This document shows, piece by piece, positions 1 through 10,598 of a stretch of DNA of 64,000 bases (positions are counted from its first letter, which is position 1; each line of letters opens with the position of its first letter). The notes below the pieces were generated by a model. That model made no database searches. It saw nothing but the letters and a program-made list of their open reading frames with translations, and was not told the DNA's origin. Source of the DNA: Gudongella sp964575895 (GTDB lineage: Bacteria > Bacillota > Clostridia > Tissierellales > Tissierellaceae); contig CAZNTE010000007.1 in assembly GCA_964575895.1 (NCBI GenBank), positions 33,633-97,632 on the forward strand, given 5' to 3'. The position numbers were made by a program, and so were the translations under genes.

Positions 1-2262
1 CCCTTTAATATATTCTATGATGCTCTTAGTAAGTTTTTAGACCATAGTCACTCAGTAGTTATATCAAGAGCCCTAAATAATAAAATAATAAACCCAGATG
101 GGGAAGAATATAATTTCAATGTAAATGTATTAAAGACCCTATTTTTAATTAAATATATACATGAGATTGAAGCTAATGTGGACAATATAACCAGCCTAAT
201 GGTATCCCATATAGATGAAGATCGTAGACTACTTAGGGAAAAAGTAGAAGAGGCCTTAAGCATCTTAGTAGGACAAACCCTAGTACAAAAAAATGGGGAT
301 ATCTATATATTCTTAACCAATGATGAACAAGAAATAAACAGACTAATAGATAACCAAACTATAGAAAGCTCAAACCTAGTAGGGGATATAAGTGAACTAT
401 TGTTTACTGTTATTTACCCAGAGGAAAAGGTAAGAGCGGGGAATTATAAAAATAGATATATCTTTGAATTTAATAGATATGTTGATGGCAGACCTTTTAG
501 GGCTAATCAGTCCTTTGATTTTGGAGTCAAGATATTTACACCAAATTCCGAGTTAAATGGACAAGATAGTAACCTTAGGATGCAGTCATCAGCATCCACA
601 GATGTATATGTGGACCTACCCAATGACTCAGGTTTTATCCATGAACTTAGGACAGCAATGAAGATAGAAAAATTTCTTAATTCCCCAGCATCAAGCAATA
701 TGCCTAAGTATGAAGAAATTAAAATAATGAAAAGAACAGAAATGAAGGACCATAGGGATAGGGCGCGATTATTTCTACAAGAAGCCTTGAGAGACTCCAA
801 CTTTTATATAAATGGAGATATTTTAGATTTGCCTAGCAAGGATTTTAAATACAATCTTACGGAAAGTTTGGAGCGAATAGTGGACACGGTCTACCACAAG
901 CTAAACTATATTACTGACCCTAAAGAAGAAGTAGATATTCACAATCTATTTAGAAACCAAGGAAGTAGGCAAATAAAACTTGAGGAAGAAAAAATAGAAA
1001 ATGAAAATGCCATAAGGGAAGTCATAGACTTTATAAAGATAAAAACTAAAAACCACACAAAAATATCACTAAAAGAAATAAAAAATAGATTTCTAAAGGC
1101 TCCCTATGGATTCCTAGATGTAGACATAGAATGGATAATAGCCAAGACCTTCCTAGATGGACAAATAGCCTTATCTCTAAATGGATCTACCATCTCCCTA
1201 CTAAATGAGACCTCAGAGAGAATAGTAGACTACATAACCAAAAGAATGTATGTAGAGAAACTCTTAATAGAGGAAAAAGAAATAGTTCCAGACAATATGA
1301 AAAGAAGCCTGAAAAACATTGCTAGAGAAGTATTTAAGACTAATATAATATCAGAGGACCCAGATACTATGGTAATGACCTTTAACAGTTCGGTAGCAGG
1401 GATTATAAAAGAATTAGATTCCCTTGCTAAGGAATATGAATATTCAAGATATCCAGGAGAAAACATCATAAAAGAAGGCCTAAGTTTATTAAATAAAACC
1501 ACCTACATGGATAAACCGATGGATATATTTAAATTTATAAGGGCAAATGAGGATGAATACTTAGATTTTAGGGATGATTACTCACCAATTAAATCTTTTT
1601 TTGAAGGATCTTCTAAAAAGATATGGGAAAAAACCCTCTATTATATAGGTGTATTTGAAGCCAGTAAATCCTATGTAGTAAATGAGGAAATAGAAAAAAT
1701 CTTTACTAGGATGGAAGAAATTATCAAGATGCCTAGCCCCTATGATAATATTTCTGAACTACCAAAGCTAAATGATGATTTTTTAAACATCTATGGACAA
1801 ATACTGGACAAGGAATTGGAACCAGTAAAAGTAGAAATTATGGAAGCAGAAAAGAGGGTAATGGAAGTATTAGAAGAATCAAAATTAGAAGATGTCTTCT
1901 TAAGTAAATTTAGACAAGCCTTTATAGACTTAAATAAAAAAGCGGAGTCTTGTGATAATGTAGCCCAGGTAAACGGATTTAGACTAGAAGCAGATAAATT
2001 GAAAATTAGATTTTTAAATGAAATAAGAGATGAAGAAGTTAAGAGAGCCGAAAAAGCAAATGATAATCCAAATACAATTACAGCAGGTCTTGACATAAAA
2101 GTAGACTTCAAAAAAGTAAAAAATATAAGCATCAAAGACATAAACAAATCGTCTTCCTGGCAAATAGAATCTAAAGAAGATATAGAAAAATATATTAGAG
2201 AATTAAAAACTAGACTAGAAAAGGAATTTGAAGAAAACCAAATATTAAATATTGAATTTTGA
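1..2262 (+). CDS. brxC: BREX system P-loop protein BrxC, 5' end outside window
   Basis: The frame is open from the first base, so this is the C-terminal part (about 753 residues) of a protein that is normally about 1,200 residues long. The N-terminal nucleotide-binding domain with its Walker motifs lies outside the window. What remains is charged, helix-rich and shows no catalytic motif that I recognise. The assignment rests mainly on position: it is directly followed by pglX, pglZ and brxL in the order of type-1 BREX loci. In those systems BrxC is a large ATPase-like protein needed for host methylation and phage exclusion. The internal ATG at 178 should not be taken as the start. Confidence 0.85.
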   Translation, partial: PFNIFYDALSKFLDHSHSVVISRALNNKIINPDGEEYNFNVNVLKTLFLIKYIHEIEANVDNITSLMVSHIDEDRRLLREKVEEALSILVGQTLVQKNGDIYIFLTNDEQEINRLIDNQTIESSNLVGDISELLFTVIYPEEKVRAGNYKNRYIFEFNRYVDGRPFRANQSFDFGVKIFTPNSELNGQDSNLRMQSSASTDVYVDLPNDSGFIHELRTAMKIEKFLNSPASSNMPKYEEIKIMKRTEMKDHRDRARLFLQEALRDSNFYINGDILDLPSKDFKYNLTESLERIVDTVYHKLNYITDPKEEVDIHNLFRNQGSRQIKLEEEKIENENAIREVIDFIKIKTKNHTKISLKEIKNRFLKAPYGFLDVDIEWIIAKTFLDGQIALSLNGSTISLLNETSERIVDYITKRMYVEKLLIEEKEIVPDNMKRSLKNIAREVFKTNIISEDPDTMVMTFNSSVAGIIKELDSLAKEYEYSRYPGENIIKEGLSLLNKTTYMDKPMDIFKFIRANEDEYLDFRDDYSPIKSFFEGSSKKIWEKTLYYIGVFEASKSYVVNEEIEKIFTRMEEIIKMPSPYDNISELPKLNDDFLNIYGQILDKELEPVKVEIMEAEKRVMEVLEESKLEDVFLSKFRQAFIDLNKKAESCDNVAQVNGFRLEADKLKIRFLNEIRDEEVKRAEKANDNPNTITAGLDIKVDFKKVKNISIKDINKSSSWQIESKEDIEKYIRELKTRLEKEFEENQILNIEF

Positions 2263-2288
2263 AAATAGAGATAAGGGGAGGAGATAGC

Positions 2289-5200
2289 TTGGATAAGTCA
2301 ATACTTAGAAGTTTTGCCATATACTCTAGGAATAAGTTGATGCAGGATGTTAAAAACAAGGGAAAACTAATAGGGATAGGAGATAAGGGCATAGAAAAAC
2401 CCTTATCTGAATCAGTAGATATGTTAACTTTTGATATAAAGGCTACAGAATCTTACAAAATTCATGGTAAACAAGTTGAGCAATATAAAAAGCTAGTAGA
2501 AGAAATAAGAAGAAAAGAAAATAATTCTGACTACCAAACAGCCTATGACTCCATAGTGGAAGAAGTAGCCTATACTTGGTTTAATAGACTAATAGCCATT
2601 AGATTTATGGAGGTAAACAATTATCTACCAGATAAAATGAGAGTCCTATCCTCAGGAAGACCAGGAGTAGATGAACCAGAATTCCTTACCCACTATGATG
2701 AAACAAGCTTAGAATTTACACCAGATGAGTTAGAAGAAATTCTAGACCTAAAACTTGATGGATCAGCTAAATCCATGGAGGAAATATTCCACCTAATTTT
2801 TATCAAGGAATGTAATAGACTAAATGACCATCTACCAGATCTATTTGAAAAGATAGATGATTATGCTGAACTTTTATTAAGCATTTCCTATATAGATGAG
2901 GAAGGAGTCCTCTACAAACTGGTTCATGATATTCCAGAGGAATACTTTGATATAGAATCAGGAAATGAAAATGGACAGGTAGAGATAATAGGCTGGATGT
3001 ATCAGTACTATAATAGTGAAAGAAAAGATGAGGTAATAAATATCTATAATGGGATAGTTAAAAAAGAAGACATACCAGCTGCGACCCAGTTATTTACAAC
3101 TGATTGGGTAGTTAGATATATGGTAGATAATTCTTTAGGGAAATACTGGCTTGAAAGAAATCCAAATTCTTCTATAAAAGAATCCTTAAAATATCTAATG
3201 CCTGGAGAGATAGGTCAAATAGATGAGAAAATATCACCAAAGGATATAAAGATATTTGACAATGCCATGGGAAGTGGTCACTGCCTAAGCTATGCCTTTG
3301 ATGTCTTGATGCTCATATATGAGTCAGAGGGATATACCAAAAGAGAAGCTGCAAGATTAATACTAGAGCATAATATTTATGGACTAGATATAGATAAAAG
3401 AGCCTATCAATTAGCCTACTTTGCTATTATGATGAAGGCGAGACAATTTAATAGGGGTATACTTAATGAGAAAGTAAAAACTAATCTGGGAGTCTTTGAA
3501 GACAGCTTAAATATAAATAAAAATCAATTAGAATATCTAGGTTTATCAATGGAACCTTTAAGTAGAAAACTTGCCCTAAATCAAATAGATTATTTAATTG
3601 ATGAATTTAAGAATGCAAGAGAGCTAGGGTCTATCTTACTTATAGATAATATAGATAAAAATTTACTCTTAGAATTTGTAAACGATAATTCAGGTAAGGG
3701 ACAAATCTCAATTGGTGAATCAAATATTGAGAAGACTCAAGAAGAACTAAGAAGATTAGTAAATATTGCAGATATGCTAGGACAAAAATATGAGGTAGTG
3801 GTGACAAACCCACCCTATTTAAATAAGTTTAGTCCAAAGTTAAAGAAATATATAGGGGATAATTATAGAGATTATAAGGGTGATTTATTCTCAGTATTTA
3901 TTTATAGAAATATTGAATTAGCTAAAGTAGGTGGATATTCTGCCTATATGTCTCCTTTTGTATGGATGTTTATAAAAACCTATGAAAAGCTTAGGGAGTA
4001 TATAATAAAAGAAAAACATATATCCAGTTTAATACAGATGGAATACTCAGCCTTTGAAGAAGCTACTGTACCTATATGCACCTTTGTACTACAAAATAAT
4101 AAGACTAAAGAAAAAGGGTCTTATATTAGATTATCTGACTTTACAGGTGGAATGGAAGTACAAAGGATTAAAACCCTAGAGGCTATAGAAAATCCCTACT
4201 GTGGATATTATTATGAAACAGAGCAGGAGAATTTTGAGAAGATACCAGGTATACCTGTGGCTTATTGGGTTAGTGACAGTGTTTTAAATTCTTTTGGAAA
4301 TACCTTAATAGGAGAGAAATACGAGGTGAAGCAGGGTATGACCACTGCTGATAATAATCGTTTTTTAAGACTATGGTATGAAGTATCTAGCACCAAAATG
4401 GGACTAGATATTGAAAATCTGAATGATGCACAAGAAAGTAAGAAAAAATGGTTTCCTTATAATAAAGGAGGATCATATAGAAAATGGTATGGAAATAACG
4501 AGTATATAGTAAATTATGAAAACGATGGCTCCGAAATGAAAGAATTTACATCTAAATTACCACAAGGAACTTGGGTTAGATTAAAGAGTAGAGATTATTA
4601 TTTTAAGGAATCAATTACATGGACGTTTATTAGCTCTTCAAAATTTGGGGTTAGATATTCTCCAAAAGGATTCATATTTGATGTTGCTGGTTCTTCAATG
4701 TTTCCTGGAGAAGACATATATTATGTACTGGGATTTTTGTCGACAAGATTAGCTTATGACTTTATTCAAATTGTTAATCCTACTCTTAACTATCAGGTAA
4801 AAGATATAAAGTCATTACCGTTAAAAAATAAAGAAAATATTAAAATTAACATACAGAAAATAGTTCAACAAAATATCTCTATCTCCCGTACCGACTGGGA
4901 CACCTTCGAGACCTCTTGGGACTTCAAAGTATCTCCCCCAGCAAACTTTGATCAGTACATGGAAAACTACTATGATAGCCTAGCAGACATAGGAGTATTG
5001 GTGGATAGGGAATCTTTCTATATTCCTACCATAGAAGAAGCCTATAAGCACTATAAAGACTTCACCAACAACCAATTTGCTAAACTAAAGGCTAATGAAG
5101 AAGAACTAAATCGTATCTTTATAGAAATCTATGGGCTGGAAGATGAATTGACACCAGAGGTATCAGACAGGGATATTACCATAGCCAAAATATTTGATGC

Positions 5201-5984
5201 TAAAGAAGAAATAGACGAGGAAATCAAGGGTAACAGATATGTCCAAACCAAGGAAGATGTAGTCAAGCAGTTTATTTCCTATGGGGTAGGTTGTATCTTT
5301 GGTAGATATTCCCTAGATATAGAAGGATTAGCTTATGCAGGTGGTGAATTTGATGATAGTAAATATAAGACTTTTATCCCTTGCAAGGACAATATAATCT
5401 TAATCTCCGATGAAGAATATCTAGAAAATGATATAGTTGATAGATTTATAGAATTTGTAGAGGTAGTTTACGGTAAGGAATCCTTGGAAGAGAATCTAAG
5501 CTTTATAGCTATAGCCTTAGGTGGAAATGGAGAACCAAAGGATATCATCAGAAGCTATTTCCTAAAGGACTTCTATAAGGACCATGTAAAAACCTATCAA
5601 AAAAGGCCTATCTACTGGCTCTATGATAGTGGAAAACAAAATGGATTTAAGGCTCTTATTTATATGCATAGATACCATGAGGACACTACAGGAAAAGTCC
5701 GTATATCTTATCTCCATGAAGTCCAAAGATCCTATGAAAGAATAATGGACAACCTTAAATATGACATAGCCAACAATGAAAACCCAAGGCAAGTTGCCCA
5801 GGCTGAAAAGAAGCTCAATAAACTTACCAAACAGCTGAAAGAGTGCAAAGACTATGATGAAGCTATAGGTCACTTGGCCCTAGCTAGGATTCCTATAGAC
5901 TTGGATGATGGGGTAAAGGTAAACTACGAAAAAGTTCAAACAGATGAAAAGGGTAAGAAACTGCAAATATTAGCAAAGATATAG
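2289..5984 (+). CDS. pglX: BREX-1 adenine-specific DNA methyltransferase PglX
   Basis: This N6-adenine methyltransferase marks the host BREX motif and sets the specificity of exclusion. About 1,231 residues, normal for PglX. The S-adenosylmethionine motif DNAMGSGH is near residue 322 and the catalytic NPPY motif near residue 505 (VVVTNPPYLN). The target-recognition part follows at about residues 670-860. The frame is open from 2259, but a GGGAGGA site at 2276-2282 points to the TTG at 2289, which gives the family-like start MDKSILRSFAI. The stretch 4300-4878 is more AT-rich than its flanks, and C-ending codons resume abruptly after 4878. This suggests an exchanged recognition domain. Confidence 0.93.
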   Translation: MDKSILRSFAIYSRNKLMQDVKNKGKLIGIGDKGIEKPLSESVDMLTFDIKATESYKIHGKQVEQYKKLVEEIRRKENNSDYQTAYDSIVEEVAYTWFNRLIAIRFMEVNNYLPDKMRVLSSGRPGVDEPEFLTHYDETSLEFTPDELEEILDLKLDGSAKSMEEIFHLIFIKECNRLNDHLPDLFEKIDDYAELLLSISYIDEEGVLYKLVHDIPEEYFDIESGNENGQVEIIGWMYQYYNSERKDEVINIYNGIVKKEDIPAATQLFTTDWVVRYMVDNSLGKYWLERNPNSSIKESLKYLMPGEIGQIDEKISPKDIKIFDNAMGSGHCLSYAFDVLMLIYESEGYTKREAARLILEHNIYGLDIDKRAYQLAYFAIMMKARQFNRGILNEKVKTNLGVFEDSLNINKNQLEYLGLSMEPLSRKLALNQIDYLIDEFKNARELGSILLIDNIDKNLLLEFVNDNSGKGQISIGESNIEKTQEELRRLVNIADMLGQKYEVVVTNPPYLNKFSPKLKKYIGDNYRDYKGDLFSVFIYRNIELAKVGGYSAYMSPFVWMFIKTYEKLREYIIKEKHISSLIQMEYSAFEEATVPICTFVLQNNKTKEKGSYIRLSDFTGGMEVQRIKTLEAIENPYCGYYYETEQENFEKIPGIPVAYWVSDSVLNSFGNTLIGEKYEVKQGMTTADNNRFLRLWYEVSSTKMGLDIENLNDAQESKKKWFPYNKGGSYRKWYGNNEYIVNYENDGSEMKEFTSKLPQGTWVRLKSRDYYFKESITWTFISSSKFGVRYSPKGFIFDVAGSSMFPGEDIYYVLGFLSTRLAYDFIQIVNPTLNYQVKDIKSLPLKNKENIKINIQKIVQQNISISRTDWDTFETSWDFKVSPPANFDQYMENYYDSLADIGVLVDRESFYIPTIEEAYKHYKDFTNNQFAKLKANEEELNRIFIEIYGLEDELTPEVSDRDITIAKIFDAKEEIDEEIKGNRYVQTKEDVVKQFISYGVGCIFGRYSLDIEGLAYAGGEFDDSKYKTFIPCKDNIILISDEEYLENDIVDRFIEFVEVVYGKESLEENLSFIAIALGGNGEPKDIIRSYFLKDFYKDHVKTYQKRPIYWLYDSGKQNGFKALIYMHRYHEDTTGKVRISYLHEVQRSYERIMDNLKYDIANNENPRQVAQAEKKLNKLTKQLKECKDYDEAIGHLALARIPIDLDDGVKVNYEKVQTDEKGKKLQILAKI

Positions 5985-6000
5985 TTGAAGGAGAAAGTTT

Positions 6001-8520
6001 ATGGCTGAATTAGATTTAAAACAAATTGAAGATAAATTGAATGAAGAGTTTAAAGGAGATAGTAGAAGACTTGTATTTTGGTATGACGAAAAAAGAGAAT
6101 TTATAGATGATATTGAGTCTTTGGATTTAATCAATGCAAAAAAGCATTACCTCACAGGAGACAACTCTTTTGAAACCAAATTACTCTTAGAAAGAAAAGA
6201 TAAAAAGAATAACTATCTTATATATGCTCCCTTTGAGAAACCAGAGTCCAGGGAAAATCATTTAGCAGATACTATAAAATATTCCAAAGAATTTTATGCA
6301 GACAGGGCATCCCTTATTGCCCTGGATTTAGGACTTGATGAAAAAGGAAAAAGAATTATAGAAAGACATATGACCTTCTTTAATGCTAAGGATAGAACTA
6401 AAAGGTTCTATGATTTAGAGGGACTTACATCTGATGAGGCTACTATAGAGATAGGTCTCTTATCTGCAACTCTTAAGCTGAAAGTTATAAATTTTGAGGA
6501 AGTAGTTCGTATGGTTATGACTAGAGGAGATTTAAAGAATAATACTCATTTAAGTGAGTTCAAGAAATATGGTTTAGAGCATGTATTTTGGAAGCATATA
6601 GGTCATATTTTTTCATATATAGATGAAGATGCAAGTTTAGAAAAATTCCTTATATCACTTTTTATTACCTATGTGAACTTTAGTGTCAAGGGTAATTTAC
6701 CAGCGTCACTGGATAAACACTTGCTAAACAAATCAGGAACAATCATAGCTTTTATGGATCAAATAATGAATAATATCCTCTATATGGAGGAGTTCGATAA
6801 CCTCTCCCATAGGATATTTATAAGCATTAAGGGGGAGAACTTGTTTAATAATTTGTCTGTAGAAAGTATTATAGATTTAGATTTGTTTAAATTTGCAGAT
6901 GAAAAAATTATAGACTGGATCATAGAGAGACTCTTGGATGAAAATCTTAATTCTTCAATAGATAATATGAAGATACCAGGAATATGTGAACATAGGGAAA
7001 AGTTACATTTTGGTAAGAGTTTTAGGGCAGAATACCATCTATTAAAATACGCCTACCATGTAATTTCCAAGGTTAATTATGACCCAGCTAGTGATATTAT
7101 TTCCATGGTAGATAGATATGATAAGGAAGATTATAAGATAGATACTTATTATAGAAAATTTAATTATTATTTAGATAATACAGGGAACCAGCATAAATTT
7201 GATAAGTTGCAAGAATTAGTAGAAAGTATTTATACAAATAAGTTTTTAAATAAATTAACTAAGGAATTTAATGATAAATTCTCCTTTGATGAATTACAGG
7301 GAAGATTTAAATTTCAAAGGAATTTTTATAAAAATTATGTGGAGATAACCAAGGAAAGCTTAGTAGTTATTGTTTCTGATGGATTTAGATATGAATTAGC
7401 TAAAGAGTTAGTTGAAAAGATGAACAGGGACAAAAAATATGAAACAGTAGAAATAGAACCACAAATTGGTATTATTCCAACTTACACTAGGCTAGGAATG
7501 GCTTCCCTCTTGCCTCATAAAGAACTTACTATAAATGATAACTATGATGTCTTGGTAGATGGAAAAGCTTGTACAAATCTCTTGCAAAGGGATAGGATTT
7601 TGAAGGATACAAACCCTAGTGCTGCTGCTATAAATTATGATGATATAAAAAAATATAAAAGGGATGAACTTAGAGAGTTCTTTATAGGGAAATCTCTAGT
7701 TTATATCTATCATGACCAGATTGATAGTAGGGGGGAAAGTTCTGAAGATGAAGTTTTTACTGCCTGTAAGGAAGCTATAGATGAACTAATGGATTTAATG
7801 GTTAGGTTAACGGATTCCACCTCAAGGACTAGATTTATTATAACCAGTGATCATGGCTTTATCTATAAAAGAAACAAGCTGATTGAAGCTGATAAAATTG
7901 ATTCCTTCTTCTCTAAAGAAGATCAACTAAATAAAAGGTTTATAATATCAGATGAAAATTATGATGTAGTAGGCACAAGGAATTTTATGGTGGCGGATAT
8001 ATTAGGGACTTATGATAAAAGAGCTGTAACTGTACCCCTTACAAGCAATATATTTAAACTTGCAGGAGGGGGACAAAACTATATCCATGGAGGGACATCA
8101 CCCCAAGAAGTATTGATTCCTCTTGTCCAAGTTAAGACCATAAGAGGTTTCAAGGAAGAAAAAAATGTAGCAATATCTTTAATATCTATGTTATCAAAGG
8201 TAACTGGACTTATAATAAACCTAGATTTTATCCAACAAGAACCTATTTCAGATGTGATTATTCCTACGGATTATAAGATAGCTTTTGCGAACGACAAGGG
8301 AGAAATTATATCAAATGAAGTAAATCACTCTGCTGACAGCAAGGAAAAAGAGTCAGCTAATAGGATATTTAGGTTGCAATTTACTCTTAAAAATCAAAAG
8401 TATAATAGGCATGACAAATATTATTTGATAGCTCTAGATACTAAGACAGGGATGGAGATTTTCAGGCATGAAGTAATTATAGATATAGCTTTTTCAGATG
8501 ATTTTGGTTTTGATTTATAG
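6001..8520 (+). CDS. pglZ: BREX-1 phosphatase-superfamily protein PglZ
   Basis: PglZ is the hallmark protein of BREX systems and belongs to the alkaline-phosphatase superfamily; its molecular role is still debated. The 839-residue length is normal. The PglZ domain carries a metal-site-like VIVSDGFRYE near residue 455 and SDHGFIYK near residue 614. The N-terminal 400 residues are helical and specific to the family. The gene starts 16 nt after pglX behind a GGAG site and ends 15 nt before brxL, so the three genes are very probably one transcript. No frameshift or missing segment is seen, which argues for a functional locus. Confidence 0.93.
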   Translation: MAELDLKQIEDKLNEEFKGDSRRLVFWYDEKREFIDDIESLDLINAKKHYLTGDNSFETKLLLERKDKKNNYLIYAPFEKPESRENHLADTIKYSKEFYADRASLIALDLGLDEKGKRIIERHMTFFNAKDRTKRFYDLEGLTSDEATIEIGLLSATLKLKVINFEEVVRMVMTRGDLKNNTHLSEFKKYGLEHVFWKHIGHIFSYIDEDASLEKFLISLFITYVNFSVKGNLPASLDKHLLNKSGTIIAFMDQIMNNILYMEEFDNLSHRIFISIKGENLFNNLSVESIIDLDLFKFADEKIIDWIIERLLDENLNSSIDNMKIPGICEHREKLHFGKSFRAEYHLLKYAYHVISKVNYDPASDIISMVDRYDKEDYKIDTYYRKFNYYLDNTGNQHKFDKLQELVESIYTNKFLNKLTKEFNDKFSFDELQGRFKFQRNFYKNYVEITKESLVVIVSDGFRYELAKELVEKMNRDKKYETVEIEPQIGIIPTYTRLGMASLLPHKELTINDNYDVLVDGKACTNLLQRDRILKDTNPSAAAINYDDIKKYKRDELREFFIGKSLVYIYHDQIDSRGESSEDEVFTACKEAIDELMDLMVRLTDSTSRTRFIITSDHGFIYKRNKLIEADKIDSFFSKEDQLNKRFIISDENYDVVGTRNFMVADILGTYDKRAVTVPLTSNIFKLAGGGQNYIHGGTSPQEVLIPLVQVKTIRGFKEEKNVAISLISMLSKVTGLIINLDFIQQEPISDVIIPTDYKIAFANDKGEIISNEVNHSADSKEKESANRIFRLQFTLKNQKYNRHDKYYLIALDTKTGMEIFRHEVIIDIAFSDDFGFDL

Positions 8521-8535
8521 TAAAGGAGCAATGCT

Positions 8536-10581
8536 ATGGAGAATTCAAATAGGGAGCTTATATTAGATAAATTAATAGACTATTTTCCAGGGAAAATAGT
8601 TAGAAAAGATTTAACCAAGAAGATTAAAGAAGGGGCAAATGTACCAGTTTATGTTTTGGAATATTTGCTTGGTATGTATTGTTCTACTCAAGATGAAGAG
8701 GCAATTGAAAAGGGAGTAAAAAATGTAAAGGATATACTTGCAAAAAACTACGTAAGACCAGATGAAGCTCAAAAAATTATCTCGAAATTAAGGGAACAAG
8801 GATCCTATACCGTCATTGATAAGATATCGGTAAAATTAAATTATAGAACAGATACCTATGAGGCTGAGTTTTCAAATTTAGGACTTAAAGCTGTGCCTAT
8901 TTCTAGCGCTTATCCTTCAGAATATGAAAGGCTGCTTGCAGGTGGTATATGGTGTATTGTTCAGATGGAATACTACTATGATGAAGAAGATAGAAGTAGA
9001 GTTCCTTTTATAATTAATAAATTAACTCCAGTTCAGATGCCCGGAATAGATATGGAAGAGCTAAAAAAAGCTAGAAAAAATTTTGAAAAGGAAGAATGGA
9101 TAGATATAGTCCTTAGGAGTACAGGAATGGAACCAGATAGTTTTAATGCTAGGGAAAAATGGTTGCACTTGGCAAGGCTTATCCCCTTAGTAGAAAACAA
9201 TTATAATTTTTGTGAACTAGGTCCTAGAGGAACTGGAAAGTCCCATATTTATAAAGAGATAAGTCCAAACAGTATTTTAGTTTCAGGTGGACAAACCACT
9301 GTAGCAAATCTTTTCTATAATATGTCCACTAAACAAGTTGGCCTTGTAGGTCTATGGGATTGTGTTGCCTTTGATGAAGTAGCTGGGATTACCTTTAAGG
9401 ATAAGGATGGAGTCCAGATTATGAAGGACTTTATGGCATCAGGATCCTTCGCCAGGGGCAAAGAAGAAAAAAATGCAACGGCTTCCTTTGCCTTTGTAGG
9501 TAATATTAACCAATCTGTAGATGTTTTATTGAAGACATCCCATCTATTTGAGCCTTTTCCAGAAGCTATGGGGATGGATACTGCATTTTTAGATAGGATG
9601 CATGCCTATCTACCAGGCTGGGAAATACCTAAGTATATGCCTACCTTTTTTACAGATGATTATGGATTTATTACTGATTATTTGGCTGAAATAATGAGAG
9701 AGTTAAGAAAAATATCCTATGGAGATGCTTATGATAAATATTTTAAATTAGGTAGCCAACTTAACCAAAGGGATACTATTGCAGTAAAAAAAACCATATC
9801 AGGCATGGTAAAGCTTATATATCCTGATGGAGAATTTGATAAGGAAGGAATTGAAGAAATTTTAAGATTTGCACTTGAGATGAGAAGAAGGGTCAAGGAG
9901 CAATTAAAGAAAATAGGTGGGATGGAATTTTATGATGTTAATTTTTCTTATATTGACTTAGATAGCTTTAGTGAAGAATATGTTCCAGTACCAGAACAAG
10001 GTGGTGGTAGTCTTATACCTGAAGGTATAGGAAAGCCAGGCCATATATACCATGTTTCAAGGGGTAAGTCTGGTATGCTTGGAGTATTTAAGCTGGAAAC
10101 TCAAATGACTGCTGGAAATGGAAAGTTTGAACGAACAGGGCTGGGTTCAAATTCAGAGGCTAAGGAAGCTGTGGATACAGCCTATAAATACTTAAGGGCA
10201 AACAGTAAGTCTATAAGTGGGACAATAAGTACTACTACTAAAGATTATCTTGTAAATGTACAAGACTTAAATGGCATAGGTATGACTATTGACCTAACGC
10301 TTTCTACCATGATTGCAGTATGTTCAGTTGCACTAGGAAAGCCATCTATATCAAGCATGGTAATACTTGGTGATATGAGTATAGGTGGGACTTTAATAAA
10401 AGTAGAGGAGCTTGCTAATACTCTTCAAGTCTGTTTAGACAGTGGTGCAAAGAAGGTTCTTTTACCATTATCATCAGCTGCGGATTTAGCATCAGTACCT
10501 CCAGAATTAGTTGGAGCTTTTAATTTAATATTCTACAAGTCACCTGAAGATGCAGTTTTCAAAGCTTTGGGAGTAGAATGA
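8536..10581 (+). CDS. brxL: BREX-1 Lon-like ATPase BrxL
   Basis: BrxL is the last core gene of type-1 BREX. It is an AAA+ protein with a Lon-protease-like C-terminal domain. The Walker A motif GPRGTGKS lies near residue 230 and a Walker-B-like VAFDEVAG near residue 277. The C-terminal domain has the Lon fold signature (GDMSIGGT, then KKVLLP), but I do not see the usual Ser-Lys dyad context: the GPSAG region reads LTLSTM and the expected lysine helix is altered. Published work describes BrxL as a DNA-associated motor rather than an active protease, which fits. Length is 681 residues. The stop codon overlaps an ATG at 10578 upstream of the next gene. Confidence 0.93.
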   Translation: MENSNRELILDKLIDYFPGKIVRKDLTKKIKEGANVPVYVLEYLLGMYCSTQDEEAIEKGVKNVKDILAKNYVRPDEAQKIISKLREQGSYTVIDKISVKLNYRTDTYEAEFSNLGLKAVPISSAYPSEYERLLAGGIWCIVQMEYYYDEEDRSRVPFIINKLTPVQMPGIDMEELKKARKNFEKEEWIDIVLRSTGMEPDSFNAREKWLHLARLIPLVENNYNFCELGPRGTGKSHIYKEISPNSILVSGGQTTVANLFYNMSTKQVGLVGLWDCVAFDEVAGITFKDKDGVQIMKDFMASGSFARGKEEKNATASFAFVGNINQSVDVLLKTSHLFEPFPEAMGMDTAFLDRMHAYLPGWEIPKYMPTFFTDDYGFITDYLAEIMRELRKISYGDAYDKYFKLGSQLNQRDTIAVKKTISGMVKLIYPDGEFDKEGIEEILRFALEMRRRVKEQLKKIGGMEFYDVNFSYIDLDSFSEEYVPVPEQGGGSLIPEGIGKPGHIYHVSRGKSGMLGVFKLETQMTAGNGKFERTGLGSNSEAKEAVDTAYKYLRANSKSISGTISTTTKDYLVNVQDLNGIGMTIDLTLSTMIAVCSVALGKPSISSMVILGDMSIGGTLIKVEELANTLQVCLDSGAKKVLLPLSSAADLASVPPELVGAFNLIFYKSPEDAVFKALGVE

Positions 10582-10598
10582 TGCAAGGGGAGAAGGTT

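Noticed and set aside
48..263. Minus-strand open frame opposite brxC
   Set aside because: It lies wholly within the plus-strand brxC frame, has no ribosome-binding site and shows no family pattern. The same holds for other frames opposite long genes, e.g. 5562-5873, 12796-13155 and 48770-49039.
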